Below, piece after piece: positions 1 to 9,206 of a stretch of DNA of 64,000 nt; the stretch's first letter is position 1; every line of letters starts with the position of its first letter. The notes under the pieces are model-generated. The model was not told where the DNA came from. It ran no database searches and saw only the letters and a program-made list of their open reading frames with translations. Source of the stretch: Blastopirellula marina. GTDB lineage: Bacteria > Planctomycetota > Planctomycetia > Pirellulales > Pirellulaceae. Both the position numbers and the translations under genes were made by a program. The DNA lies in the NCBI RefSeq assembly GCF_002967765.1, contig NZ_PUHY01000016.1:269064-333063 (forward strand), read 5' to 3'.

Positions 1-850
1 TGAGCACCTTCCTCCAGCCAGCTTTGGCCCGCGAAATGTAGATTCGTTTTCCCTTACCTTTACCCATCTTCGCCCAAGGCTGTGCAGCCATTCGTGAGTA
101 AAGAAACTCGCGTGCTTCCCTTCGTGGAAAAGCAATCGGTGAACAGCCAACCAGGAGATCAGGAGCTAAGTGGCGGTTACTTGCCTCTGGGATAACCTGC
201 TCGCTACGAACACCGAACAACTTAAGCAGTTGTTTGGTATAACGCTGTTGATATGGAACATAGTAATGATCGATATCGATGCCCGCTTCTTCAAACAGAC
301 GCAGCTTGGGGAGGCACTCGACCAGGAAGTGGAAATAGTTCATCCCGCAGACCGAGAATGACATGACCCCCAAACTGCCAGGCAAGCGGGTTGGACTGGG
401 TAAACCTCCCCGGTAATTCCATCGACAATGAGGACCACCATTCGAGAAGCGGATCGCGCCTAAATCGGTCAAGTTGCAATTATCGGGCGTGATCATGGCG
501 ATCATCTTGCCAACGACGCGTCCCCCTTCCATCGGCACGACGTAGTCAGCATCACATTGATACGAGGCCGCGGGATAGATTTCTTCGAGATAGCGCCGCC
601 GAACTTCTTCCGATAGACTTTCCAGATGGGGCTGGATTTCATCGACCGCGCCTTCGATCTTTCGCGGTGCGATCGATTCAAGTCGAGGTGGTGAGATTTC
701 GATCCAACCTCCCTTTGCAGGTTGGTTGGCTGCCCAGTCGCGAGAATGCCTTTCACTTCGCGGAGCCGGAATACCAAACACGGAGAAGTATTGTTCGCGC
801 AACCAGCCGTGAATTTCGGCTCCCCATTTCTCAATGCGCGGCTTCTTCAT
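1..850 (-). CDS. GT61-family glycosyltransferase (DUF563), 3' end cut by window
   Basis: An open frame on the minus strand starts at an ATG at 850 and runs without a stop off the left edge (about 283 codons visible). AAGGA lies 7 bases upstream of the ATG. The stretch around codons 165-190 reads GMNYFHFLVECLPKLRLFEE and aligns with NYYHFLIDCLPKLRHLE in the next gene upstream, so the two are paralogues. GT61 enzymes are cytoplasmic or membrane-associated glycosyltransferases that usually act in polysaccharide or glycan assembly; acceptor and donor cannot be told from sequence. The C-terminal half, which would hold the APHGAGL-type motif, lies outside the window. It sits 20 bp downstream of its paralogue on the same strand, so the two are probably co-transcribed. 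Confidence 0.75.
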   Translation of the reverse strand, partial: MKKPRIEKWGAEIHGWLREQYFSVFGIPAPRSERHSRDWAANQPAKGGWIEISPPRLESIAPRKIEGAVDEIQPHLESLSEEVRRRYLEEIYPAASYQCDADYVVPMEGGRVVGKMIAMITPDNCNLTDLGAIRFSNGGPHCRWNYRGGLPSPTRLPGSLGVMSFSVCGMNYFHFLVECLPKLRLFEEAGIDIDHYYVPYQQRYTKQLLKLFGVRSEQVIPEASNRHLAPDLLVGCSPIAFPRREAREFLYSRMAAQPWAKMGKGKGKRIYISRAKAGWRKVL

Positions 851-870
851 CGTAGTTCCTTCGTCTTCCG

Positions 871-2100
871 CTAAGCCGCGATCCGAATCGATGAAGAATT
901 CGGTATTGGTTGTGACAGCGATACTAGATCGGATTCCAGCTGCTTAACGTCGACGACCATATGGGCCTCCTCCGCGGAAAGCTGCTGCGAACTGGCCACG
1001 AACCAAGCAAACTGATGACCGCAGACCGCGCTCAATCGCTGGAAGAAGGGAAGCGGTCGATGGACCGTACCGATCTCAACGACGGTGGCCCCTGGTGGCG
1101 CAAATACCATATTGGCAAGCCCTGCCCCATGCGGCGCGACAATTGTCTTTGCTTGCTGAAAGAGTTGAATCTGTTGTACAAGCGGCATGCCTTCCAACTG
1201 TACGCATTGAAATCCGCGCCGAGTAAGTGCCGAGATGACCTCCGATTCGTTAAGTACCCGACGAACTCGCGCGTTCGCGCGAGAGATGTAAACGAGCCCC
1301 TCAGGCTGACCGTCGGTTTTGCTCCATGACTGACGCGACATCGTTTCAAACAGATACCGCATATCCGCCGGGCGTGGATTTTCCAGTGGCTGAGGAACGT
1401 ACACATCATCCGCCGTGACATGGCTTAATTCGCGAGCGGGCACAATTCTGGACGCTGGTAATCCCATTAATTGAAAGAGCTGGCGATTGAATTCGTATCG
1501 ATACGGTGCATAGTACCGATCAATCGACGCCCCAGACATTTCTAGATGCCGAAGTTTTGGAAGGCAGTCAATGAGAAAGTGGTAGTAGTTTCCGCTACAC
1601 GCGCCAAACGCGAGGACCCCAAGGGTGCCAGCCAGTTTCTTGGGTCGTGGCAAATACCCTTCGTAAGCTGCTGAATCACTACGACCAGGATCTGCAAATC
1701 GAAGCGTGCCGAGATCTTCCAAGTTATAATCGCCGTCGGATGTGACAACGGCAACATCACGCCCGAAGATGAACGCATCCTTCATGTGGATCATGCGGCC
1801 TTCTGCGATCGTGTAATCGGCGTGGCCAAAGAACAAACGTTCAACTCCATTTCGACGCGACTCGGACAGTCCGTCGAGGTATTTGGTCATCTCGTCGCGC
1901 GAGCCTAGAACTTGCCTTGCCGGGACGGTTACCCATTCTGGCGGGTCAAGCGGTTTGATACTTCCCAAGGCGGGGCGCCATACAATCCAGTCGTCCGCAG
2001 CACAGACTTTCGCGGGCGGAGCCATCCCGGTGTAGCGATACATCAGCGCACGAGCACGGCACTGCATGTAGCGCCGCCAAGCGTTGAATTTTCGCTTCAT
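871..2100 (-). CDS. GT61-family glycosyltransferase (DUF563)
   Basis: A 409-residue protein read from the ATG at 2100, which has AAGGAAGG 8 bases upstream; a longer TTG-started frame from 2121 would place that ribosome site inside the gene, so it was rejected. The family core is visible: GNYYHFLIDCLPKLR near residue 173 and IVAPHGAGLANMVFAPPGA near residue 330, the two hallmark blocks of GT61/DUF563. There is no clear signal peptide; the N-terminus is basic. It is paralogous to the partial gene that follows after 20 bp. The sulfate-activation genes cysD-cysNC lie just upstream on the same strand (86-bp gap), which could mean a sulfated surface polysaccharide, but that link is inference only. 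Confidence 0.8.
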   Translation of the reverse strand: MKRKFNAWRRYMQCRARALMYRYTGMAPPAKVCAADDWIVWRPALGSIKPLDPPEWVTVPARQVLGSRDEMTKYLDGLSESRRNGVERLFFGHADYTIAEGRMIHMKDAFIFGRDVAVVTSDGDYNLEDLGTLRFADPGRSDSAAYEGYLPRPKKLAGTLGVLAFGACSGNYYHFLIDCLPKLRHLEMSGASIDRYYAPYRYEFNRQLFQLMGLPASRIVPARELSHVTADDVYVPQPLENPRPADMRYLFETMSRQSWSKTDGQPEGLVYISRANARVRRVLNESEVISALTRRGFQCVQLEGMPLVQQIQLFQQAKTIVAPHGAGLANMVFAPPGATVVEIGTVHRPLPFFQRLSAVCGHQFAWFVASSQQLSAEEAHMVVDVKQLESDLVSLSQPIPNSSSIRIAA

Positions 2101-2186
2101 CTTTTGCCTTCCTTGGACCAAAAGAAGTCACCAGGAACCACCCTGGAGGAAGGCATTATGCCAGCATTGCCGCTATTGGCTCAAGA

Positions 2187-4118
2187 TCAATCGATCAAGC
2201 CACGATCTTTGAGCAGCTCATAGATTTTGTCGACACATTCATCAACTTGCAGCTCGTGAGTCGGGAGTACCAAGTCGGCATTGGTTGGCGGTTCGTACTC
2301 GTAGCTAACGCCTGGGAAGTTGGCGATTTCGCCACTATCCGCTTTAGCGTAGATGCCCGAATCGTCTCGCTCGCGGCACACTTCAACAGGTGCTGACAGA
2401 TGAACGGTCAGGAAGCGATCCTTACCAATGACCTCGCCTGCCTTGCCGCGGACCTCGGCATTGGGCGCCAGGAACGCCGCGATACAAAGTATGCCAGAAT
2501 CGTTTAGCATCCGAGCAATTTCGCTACCACGGCGAAGGTTTTCACTTCGCTGTTCAGCGGTATAACCCAAGTCCTTACTGATGCCATGACGCAGGTTTTG
2601 TCCATCCAGAACGATGCTGGTCTTTCCTTCGTCAAACAGGCGACGCTCCAAGGCATAGGCAATCGTCGTTTTGCCGGCACCCGTCAAACCGGTCAACAGC
2701 AGCGTTGCCGGTTTCTGGCCAAAGCGAGCTGCACGCTCGTCGGCCGAAACGTTCCCCTTGGAAGTCTGCAGGGTCTTATCCCCTTCGATGTCCCACAGTT
2801 CGTCCTGGTCACTGGCATCGCGATCGATGATCATGCCGGCACCGACGGTACGATTGGTCATGTAATCGATCAGAATGAACGCCCCGGTCGTCTTGTTCTT
2901 AGCGTATGGGTCGTAGCAGACGGGCTGGCTTAACTTAACCGAACAGCGACCGATTTCATTCAGCTTCAGTGCAGGGGTATCTTCTCGGTGCAGCGTGTTC
3001 ACGTCGACGTTATAACGCACGCGTGAAACGGTTCCGGTTAGCATTTTGGCAGCGTGCTTCACGAAGTACTGCTTGCCAGGCACCAAGGGCTCTTCTGACA
3101 TCCAAACGACCATCGCGTCGAAATTGCTATCGACCTTCGGCCGGTTGCCCGGACGGACAATCATGTCGCCACGGCTACAATCGATCTCGTCCTCGAACGT
3201 CAGCGTAACCGACATCGGCGGATAGGCTTCCTCCATGTCGCCATCCATGGTGACAATCCGCTTAACCTTGCTGGTCTTTTTCGACGGCATGACCATCACT
3301 TCTTCGCCAGGACGAATCGTACCGGACGAGACAGTGCCGCAGAAACCGCGGAAGTTCAAGTCAGGTCGATTCACCAACTGAACCGGGAAGCGGAAGTCTT
3401 GCAAATTCCGATCAGAACCGATGTAAAGGTTCTCGAGCATGTGCATCAGCGTGGCACCTTCGTACCACGGCATGCGTTCGCTCTTTTCGACCAGGTTGTC
3501 ACCTTTGAGCGCAGAAAGCGGAATGAAGTGGACGTCGTCCGCCGACATCTTCGCAGCAAATTCAATGTAATCTTGCTTGATCTTTTCGTAGATTTCCTGG
3601 CTGTAATCGACCAAGTCCATCTTGTTGATCGCCACCAGAATGTGGCGAATCCCAAGCAGCGATGTAATAAAGCTGTGTCGCTTTGTTTGGGTTAGTACAC
3701 CTTGGCGAGCATCGATCAGAATGATCGCCAAGTCAGCGGTAGAAGCCCCCGTGGCCATGTTACGCGTGTATTGTTCGTGACCTGGCGTATCGGCAACGAT
3801 GAACTTCCGCTTCGCCGTCGAGAAGTAGCGATAAGCCACATCGATCGTGATACCCTGTTCGCGTTCTTCTTTTAGACCATCGGTCAACAAGGCAGGGTCG
3901 ATCTCACCACCGGTTGTGCCGTGGGTGGCCGAATCTTTCTCGATCGCCGCCAACTGATCTTCGTAGGCTGCTTTCGATTCGATCAGCAGCTTCCCCAACA
4001 ACGTGCTCTTACCGTCGTCCACGCTTCCGCACGTGATAAAACGCAAGAGTTCCTTCTTCTCGTGCTGAGCAAGATAGGCGTTGATGTCCGTTGCGATCAG
4101 ATCAGATTTGTGCGACAT
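2187..4118 (-). CDS. cysNC: Bifunctional sulfate adenylyltransferase large subunit / adenylylsulfate kinase
   Basis: A 643-residue fusion. Residues 1 to about 440 are the CysN GTPase: G1 GSVDDGKST (31-39), G3 DTPGHEQ (about 109), G4 NKMD (about 164), then the EF-Tu-like beta-barrel domains. Residues from about 465 are the CysC APS kinase, with P-loop GLTGAGKTT near 474 and the APS-binding [10 protein letters not shown] region. CysN uses GTP hydrolysis to drive APS formation from sulfate and ATP with CysD; the CysC part phosphorylates APS to PAPS, the donor for sulfotransferases and for sulfate reduction. It lies 124 bp downstream of cysD on the same strand. The length fits known CysN-CysC fusions. 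The ATG at 4118 is clear. Confidence 0.97.
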   Translation of the reverse strand: MSHKSDLIATDINAYLAQHEKKELLRFITCGSVDDGKSTLLGKLLIESKAAYEDQLAAIEKDSATHGTTGGEIDPALLTDGLKEEREQGITIDVAYRYFSTAKRKFIVADTPGHEQYTRNMATGASTADLAIILIDARQGVLTQTKRHSFITSLLGIRHILVAINKMDLVDYSQEIYEKIKQDYIEFAAKMSADDVHFIPLSALKGDNLVEKSERMPWYEGATLMHMLENLYIGSDRNLQDFRFPVQLVNRPDLNFRGFCGTVSSGTIRPGEEVMVMPSKKTSKVKRIVTMDGDMEEAYPPMSVTLTFEDEIDCSRGDMIVRPGNRPKVDSNFDAMVVWMSEEPLVPGKQYFVKHAAKMLTGTVSRVRYNVDVNTLHREDTPALKLNEIGRCSVKLSQPVCYDPYAKNKTTGAFILIDYMTNRTVGAGMIIDRDASDQDELWDIEGDKTLQTSKGNVSADERAARFGQKPATLLLTGLTGAGKTTIAYALERRLFDEGKTSIVLDGQNLRHGISKDLGYTAEQRSENLRRGSEIARMLNDSGILCIAAFLAPNAEVRGKAGEVIGKDRFLTVHLSAPVEVCRERDDSGIYAKADSGEIANFPGVSYEYEPPTNADLVLPTHELQVDECVDKIYELLKDRGLID

Positions 4119-4242
4119 AGGTCTATGGTTTGAATATTCAGTGTTCGGTGATCAGAAAGGATACGGCTTGCCGTTTTAGTCCTGGCACTCAGTCACTTCT
4201 TGCTGAACACCGAAAACGGGAAACTTGCCCACCTAGCAGGCG

Positions 4243-5151
4243 TTAGAAGTATCCTTCTTCCTTCTTCTTCTGCATCGACGCGCCTTGATCTTTATCGATG
4301 GCGCGGCCCTGGCGTTCGGAGGTCGTGGTTAACAACATCTCTTGGATGATGTCTGGCATCGTGACGGCTTCCGATTCCACGGCACCCGTCAGCGGATAGC
4401 AGCCGAGTGTGCGGAAGCGAACCATTTTCTCCTCGACCTTTTCGCCTGGCTGAAGGTCAATCCGGTCGTCATCGACCATGATCCACATATCGTTACGCCA
4501 CACGACCGGTCGCTTGGCCGAGTAGTACAAGGGAACGATCGGAATCTCTTCGAGATGGATGTACTGCCAAACGTCGAGTTCTGTCCAGTTCGACAGAGGG
4601 AAAACGCGGATGCTCTCCCCTTTATTAACCTTGGTGTTGTACAAATTCCAAAGTTCCGGCCGCTGGTTCTTGGGATCCCAGCGATGATTCTTATCGCGGA
4701 ACGAGAAGACTCGCTCCTTAGCTCGCGACTTCTCTTCGTCACGGCGAGCACCACCGAATGCAGCGTCGAACTTGTACTTGTCGAGGGCCTGCTTCAGCGA
4801 GACCGTCTTCATCAAGTCGGTATGGCGAACGCTGTCCTCGAACGGATCGATGCCCAGCTTCTTACCTTCCTCGTTGATGTGCACAATCAAGTCGAGTCCC
4901 AACTCCTTGCGGGCATATTCCTCGCGGAACTGGATCATTTCCTTGAACTTCCAGGTCGTGTCGACATGCATCAAGGGAAATGGCGGCTTGGCGGGATAAA
5001 ACGCCTTCATGGCTAAATGAACCATGACGGACGAATCTTTCCCGATGGAATACAGCATCACCGGGTTCTCAAACTCGGCCGCAACTTCGCGGATGATATG
5101 GATGCTTTCCGCTTCCAACTGTTTGAGATGCGTAATCTGGTAACCGGACAT
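4243..5151 (-). CDS. cysD: Sulfate adenylyltransferase subunit 2
   Basis: A 302-residue protein from the ATG at 5151 (a TTG one codon upstream is less likely). It carries the PP-loop motif [10 protein letters not shown] near residue 34 that binds ATP, followed by [12 protein letters not shown], both characteristic of CysD. It catalyses APS formation together with the CysN GTPase, in the cytoplasm. Length equals the family norm. It is the first gene of cysD-cysNC; a promoter with a perfect TATAAT lies about 120 bp upstream. No strong Shine-Dalgarno is visible before the start. Confidence 0.97.
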   Translation of the reverse strand: MSGYQITHLKQLEAESIHIIREVAAEFENPVMLYSIGKDSSVMVHLAMKAFYPAKPPFPLMHVDTTWKFKEMIQFREEYARKELGLDLIVHINEEGKKLGIDPFEDSVRHTDLMKTVSLKQALDKYKFDAAFGGARRDEEKSRAKERVFSFRDKNHRWDPKNQRPELWNLYNTKVNKGESIRVFPLSNWTELDVWQYIHLEEIPIVPLYYSAKRPVVWRNDMWIMVDDDRIDLQPGEKVEEKMVRFRTLGCYPLTGAVESEAVTMPDIIQEMLLTTTSERQGRAIDKDQGASMQKKKEEGYF

Positions 5152-5269
5152 CAATCAATCACTACAAGTTGAAGTTAGGCAATTCGATCCCAGCTCGCCG
5201 GAGGGAGTGGGCTAACCAGCGAAGTTGAACTCGCTCTGCTCGAGCAATCCGTTTGGAGCGAATCGCCTG

Positions 5270-5298
5270 ATTATAGGGGGTAGGGGTATTATCAACAA
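5270..5298 (-). promoter_or_regulatory. Predicted sigma-70 promoter for cysD-cysNC
   Basis: On the minus strand TTGTTG (-35), a 17-bp spacer and TATAAT (-10) are found between rsmG and cysD. The -10 is perfect and the -35 matches 3 of 6 positions. Transcription would start near 5263, giving a leader of about 110 nt. I saw no recognisable SAM-riboswitch fold in that leader. Confidence 0.5.
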
Positions 5299-5329
5299 CG
5301 ACACAAACAGGGTCGTAAGTTGAATCATC

Positions 5330-6013
5330 TCAAGGCTCTTTGCGACCTTTCGGCCAAACTTTCACGATCACGCTAGGGTGGTCGTTTCCGGGGGTCTCAT
5401 ATTCGTAAGTGTTCCGAATTTCGACCGACTTAGTAACGCCATGATGGCGAGCCTCTTTGACCTCATCAATCCATTTACCCCCCTTAACGGCGAGTAGGCG
5501 TCCCGCAGAAAGCCAATGCTTTTCTAGCCATAGCAGTAGCTTTCGCATCGGAGCGACAGCGCGGCAAACTACCGCGTCGAAGCTGAGATCTTCGAGAACT
5601 TCTTCCGCTCGATTGTGATACACCGGGATCTCAAGACCAAGTCGCTCGACGATTTCCTGGGTCGCTTTCGCCTTTTTTCCGACCGAATCGCACAAACTGA
5701 CACGCACGTCAGGTCGAATAATCGCGATCAATATCCCAGGCACACCCCCGCCACTCCCCATATCAAGGATTTCCTCGTTCGGCTTCAGTTGGCCGGCCAA
5801 GGCCATGCTGTCCATAACATCGCGGGAGACAAATTTGTCGTAATCCGTGTGACGCGTTAGGTTTAGCGTCTTATTAATGTCCCAAAGCACGTCCACATAA
5901 CGCTGAAGCTGTTCACGGACCGGTTCCGGCATCGGCGCTCCGTACTTCTTCAAAGCTTCCTCTAACGTGGCGCTTGGCGACGATTCTGGGGCTGGCGAAA
6001 CGTCTTCGCTCAT
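5330..6013 (-). CDS. rsmG: 16S rRNA (guanine-N7) methyltransferase RsmG
   Basis: A 227-residue protein from the ATG at 6013 (the frame is open further upstream, but homology begins only after this point). It shows the GidB/RsmG signature: WDINKTLNLTRHTD near the N-terminus, then the SAM-binding motif LDMGSGGGVPGI, and VVCRAVAPMRKLLLW further on. The enzyme methylates N7 of G527 in 16S rRNA using S-adenosylmethionine. It lies 121 bp downstream of the SH3-domain gene on the same strand. The family is often near chromosome-partition genes; here it is not. Confidence 0.93.
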   Translation of the reverse strand: MSEDVSPAPESSPSATLEEALKKYGAPMPEPVREQLQRYVDVLWDINKTLNLTRHTDYDKFVSRDVMDSMALAGQLKPNEEILDMGSGGGVPGILIAIIRPDVRVSLCDSVGKKAKATQEIVERLGLEIPVYHNRAEEVLEDLSFDAVVCRAVAPMRKLLLWLEKHWLSAGRLLAVKGGKWIDEVKEARHHGVTKSVEIRNTYEYETPGNDHPSVIVKVWPKGRKEP

Positions 6014-6134
6014 ACTGGCTTTCAAATAGATTTCTGCAAACGAACCAGTCCACGCCCTACTGGCTGGACGAATTGCCCTATTTGACCATGAACTGGCCGT
6101 TTCGGCCATCACACCCAGGGATAACCGAAGCGGT

Positions 6135-7433
6135 CTATCGCTTCTCGTGCCGATCAAGAACGATCACGCGATGGGCCGTCAAATGCGGCTTGGTAAACTG
6201 GTTCAAAGGCGAAACTTGGCCGTAGATACCAACTTGCGTCCGAGAATACCGGCGCAGGTTAAGCCCAGGGGCAGGACTGACAAACTGCAAGATGTTTCCT
6301 TGCGAGTCGGTCAGCGCGAACGGGGGCGTGTATTGGCCGTTTTGTTGGGAGGCAGAAGCTCGCGTAATTACAGGCATCAGCCAGCCTCGCCCGTCATAGC
6401 GAGGGTCGAGACCATCACCAACAAAGCTTGCTGCGGGATCCCCAGACTGACCAATCTTGCCAAACTTCTCGTCATCCAAGTACAAGACCGCACTAGGGGC
6501 TGCCTTCAGGTCCTGGGCTTCCTTTGCGGCTAATTTCCGTTCGTACAGCTGGATAAACTCGTCGATTTTTTCGAGTAATAATCGGGCCCGGCCTCGGTCG
6601 AGCGGTGATTCTCCTTCCGCGGTAAGGCGTTTCGCTTGATCCCTTAACGGCTTGAATTTCCATTCTTCGTATGGCTTCAAGCATTCCTGGCTGATCGCTA
6701 GTTCAAGTTCCATCAGGTCCATATCAGGCAGCGGAACCAGTGGCTCGATCGGCTCGGCCTCGCCCGAGAGCTTAGCGCCTTTCATGTCGCCGGGAACTTC
6801 ATCGTAGGAAACTGGGCGAACGACTCGAAGATTATCCTCGGTCTTTCGCCAGAACTCCGCGTCTTTGATCGCCTCCGTTATTGCCGCTGGGTCATCTTCG
6901 CGAGCTCGAATCGTTGCGGCATCGGGCGTGATTCGCTCGACAAAATGCTTGTTAATCCAACGAAACTCGCCCGATGGGGGCGAGATGCGATAGAAAGCTT
7001 CTTTCTTTCCACTTTCCTTGTCGCGCATTTCAACGATACCCAACACTGAAACCGGCTCACCGCGATTCAAGTTCACATGCACCACGTGATGCTGGTCGCT
7101 AATCTGACTACCAACATAAGAAGCGGTATCGTGCCCTTCGATCTGAGCGTCGCGTCGGTCCTCTCCATAAGAGAGATCCTGAGCCCGGATCAAACTGAAT
7201 TCGTTCTCAGTTGGCCGAATTGCCAGCCATCCGCCGGCGTCTTCTCGATAGACTTCGACAACCGAGTTTTTGTCGAGGTAAGCGGTCGGATAGTAATTCT
7301 GCCCTGGTCCACTCCGGGTGAAGACCTTATCGGTCGTGATCCGGGCCTTGTACGGTTCAACCGCCAGACTCGTTGCGACGCCAGTCGAAGCAGCAGCAAG
7401 CGATAGCACGTAGATCAATGGAGAGCGAAACAT
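6135..7433 (-). CDS. Exported protein with bacterial SH3 domains
   Basis: A 432-residue protein. The ATG at 7433 is preferred because GAGG lies 9 bases upstream and a clean signal peptide follows at once (MFRSPLIYVLSLAAASTGVA). Residues about 25-90 form a bacterial SH3-like domain (VFTRSGPGQNYYPTAYL), and a second SH3-like stretch lies at about 100-165. The middle is charged, and the C-terminal quarter carries AQDLKAAPSAVLYLDD and a repeated-glycine region. Such proteins act in the periplasm or cell wall, where SH3 domains bind peptides or glycan, but the partner is unknown. No catalytic domain was recognised. It precedes rsmG on the same strand. Confidence 0.7.
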   Translation of the reverse strand: MFRSPLIYVLSLAAASTGVATSLAVEPYKARITTDKVFTRSGPGQNYYPTAYLDKNSVVEVYREDAGGWLAIRPTENEFSLIRAQDLSYGEDRRDAQIEGHDTASYVGSQISDQHHVVHVNLNRGEPVSVLGIVEMRDKESGKKEAFYRISPPSGEFRWINKHFVERITPDAATIRAREDDPAAITEAIKDAEFWRKTEDNLRVVRPVSYDEVPGDMKGAKLSGEAEPIEPLVPLPDMDLMELELAISQECLKPYEEWKFKPLRDQAKRLTAEGESPLDRGRARLLLEKIDEFIQLYERKLAAKEAQDLKAAPSAVLYLDDEKFGKIGQSGDPAASFVGDGLDPRYDGRGWLMPVITRASASQQNGQYTPPFALTDSQGNILQFVSPAPGLNLRRYSRTQVGIYGQVSPLNQFTKPHLTAHRVIVLDRHEKR

Positions 7434-7596
7434 CTCGGATAACCTCAGGCAAAATCTTGAGCTCAATGCCGGAGGAAATACTGAAAATCGCTGGTGCCTG
7501 CAAGAGTGATTTCAGTGCTGGCAGAAAACGAACTTCATTCGACCTTACGTGTCTGATTCATAAATTCGTGGAAAAGCCCCAAGCAGGACGCGTTTG

Positions 7597-8031
7597 ATGA
7601 AATGGTTCTATTACATTCCACATGTTTGGGAATCGAGCGAGGATCGCCACGTTTGGGAAGACGTCTACTTGTTGCCTAAAAATGCACCGGAGGGCATGGA
7701 ATCGATTTGGTTTACGATCGACGCCTTGGGAGATGTGAATAATCCGCTCAGCGGCTCAGATCGCGCTGAATTCCAGCGAGAACTGCTAGCAAAGCTGACC
7801 ACCGACCAATGGCACATTGACGGCACGGACATGGTCGTACGCGCCACAGACTTTAGCCGCGAAGAACTTCTCAATTACGTTCGCATCTGGCTCGAAGCGA
7901 GCAACTTGCCCTGCGACGAACTGATCGAATCCACGTTCGAGCGTTTCGAAAACACGAACGAGCACGCAACGACACTGAGATCGCTTCGCGAAATAATCGA
8001 CCAAGAGAACGGGGACGCTCCAGACGCTTAG
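7597..8031 (+). CDS. Conserved-looking hypothetical protein, 144 aa
   Basis: The ATG at 7597 (a TTG just before it is less likely) opens a 144-residue acidic protein rich in Trp and Glu, beginning MKWFYYIPHVWESSEDRHVW and ending in a Glu/Asp-rich tail. There is no signal peptide, membrane segment or recognisable motif. The size and regular amphipathic pattern (ELLNYVRIWLEASN) suggest a small soluble folded protein. It is convergent with map, and the two stop codons overlap in the tetranucleotide TTAG at 8028-8031. Function unknown. Confidence 0.6.
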   Translation: MKWFYYIPHVWESSEDRHVWEDVYLLPKNAPEGMESIWFTIDALGDVNNPLSGSDRAEFQRELLAKLTTDQWHIDGTDMVVRATDFSREELLNYVRIWLEASNLPCDELIESTFERFENTNEHATTLRSLREIIDQENGDAPDA

Positions 8032-8825
8032 AACTGGTGTCCCTTCTGCGGACCATTCTTCGTGAGCGACAAGATTTCAGGACCATTCTCGGTCATCAGA
8101 ATCGTGTGCTCGAACTGGGCGCTCAAGCTGCGGTCACGAGTTCGGACGGTCCAGCCGTCGTTTGGATCGAGTTGGGTGGCGGCGCCGCCGACGTTAATCA
8201 TCGGTTCGATCGTGAAGCAAACGCCAGGCAGCAAGCGGACCGAGTGAGCGGCTCGCGTGGGAACGTGTGGAATGGAAGGATCTTGGTGGAAACGACGCCC
8301 CAGACCGTGACCGACAAATTCCTCGACCACGCCAAAGTTGTACTTCTTCGCTTCTTCCACGATAACACGGCCGATTTCCGACACACGGCACTCGGGGTAA
8401 ATCGCATCAATCGCGAGATACAAGCAATCGAACGCACATTGCGTGACCTTCTTCGCTTCCGGGCTGACTTCGCCAATCAGGAAAGTTTCAGACTGGTCGC
8501 CGTGCCAACCTTCAACGATCGAAGTCAGGTCGACGTTGACGATGTCGCCATCTTTCAATTCGTAATTGTCCGGAATCCCGTGACAAATCACTTCATTGAC
8601 GCTGATGCAACAGCTTTTGGGGTAGCCCTGATAGTTCAAACAAGCCGGGGTGTGACCGTGATCCAACGTGTAGGCGTGAATGAGGCGATCAAGCTCGATC
8701 GTTTTGACGCCTGCCTTCACATGCGGACGGATGTAGTCCATCAGTTCGGCATTGAACTGACAAGCAACCCGCATGGCGTCTCGTTCGGAATCAACCAGTT
8801 GAAGATGACGACGTCCGTGAAGCAT
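8028..8825 (-). CDS. map: Type I methionyl aminopeptidase
   Basis: A 265-residue enzyme that removes the initiator methionine from nascent proteins. All five dinuclear-metal ligands are visible: Asp in VNVDLTSIVEGWHGDQSETF (two Asp), His in GHGLGRRFHQDP, Glu in FTIEPMIN and Glu in AQFEHTILM. The substrate-side His in CHGIPD is also present. Length matches type I enzymes. Translation starts at the ATG at 8825; no good Shine-Dalgarno precedes it, so a slightly different start is possible. It is convergent with the hypothetical gene at 7597 with a 4-bp stop overlap, and divergent from leuS. Confidence 0.95.
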   Translation of the reverse strand: MLHGRRHLQLVDSERDAMRVACQFNAELMDYIRPHVKAGVKTIELDRLIHAYTLDHGHTPACLNYQGYPKSCCISVNEVICHGIPDNYELKDGDIVNVDLTSIVEGWHGDQSETFLIGEVSPEAKKVTQCAFDCLYLAIDAIYPECRVSEIGRVIVEEAKKYNFGVVEEFVGHGLGRRFHQDPSIPHVPTRAAHSVRLLPGVCFTIEPMINVGGAATQLDPNDGWTVRTRDRSLSAQFEHTILMTENGPEILSLTKNGPQKGHQF

Positions 8826-9206
8826 AGGGGAATCTTGGGGGTGAAGGATTGCGAAGTGGATTCAGATTCAACTCAACGAGTTCGATCGAAAGACAAAACC
8901 AGCCCGATCGATCTTTGCAAGTTAGCCTAGCAGTTTACCAGGGGAAATGCCCAGACAACATGCATTTATCGTGTTTTCGTCCATGAGATTTTAGGCCGAT
9001 CACTACAAACGGCGCGAACGTTAGCCGCCAGAGGGGGCTCTCCTTGAATTGTCAGTTTTATCGCCGCCCATTAGAATCGTTACCTTCCTAAGACGAAGGG
9101 AAAGCCCTATGAAATAAGATTTTGCGGCGATCCCCACGATTCTTCGAACCAAACGGGAACGACCATCAGTCGCCCCCGTTGTATTTCAGCTCACTGGATA
9201 GCGCTC
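8826..9206. other. Intergenic region between divergent map and leuS
   Basis: This 381-bp gap must hold the promoters of both map (minus) and leuS (plus). I found no ORF worth calling, no intrinsic terminator and no recognisable T-box or other leader RNA. A TCGCCGC / GCGGCGA complementarity (near 9060 and 9124) could form a long-range hairpin in the leuS leader, but it is not compelling. Confidence 0.4.

Noticed and set aside
5165..5210. tRNA-like GGGATCGAATTGCC stretch on the minus strand
   Set aside because: No acceptor stem or anticodon arm can be built around it.
5152..5329. SAM or other riboswitch before cysD
   Set aside because: The leader shows a promoter but no recognisable riboswitch fold.
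8037..8930. 297-codon plus-strand ORF opposite map
   Set aside because: Covers map in antisense; map has all metal ligands, so this frame is chance.
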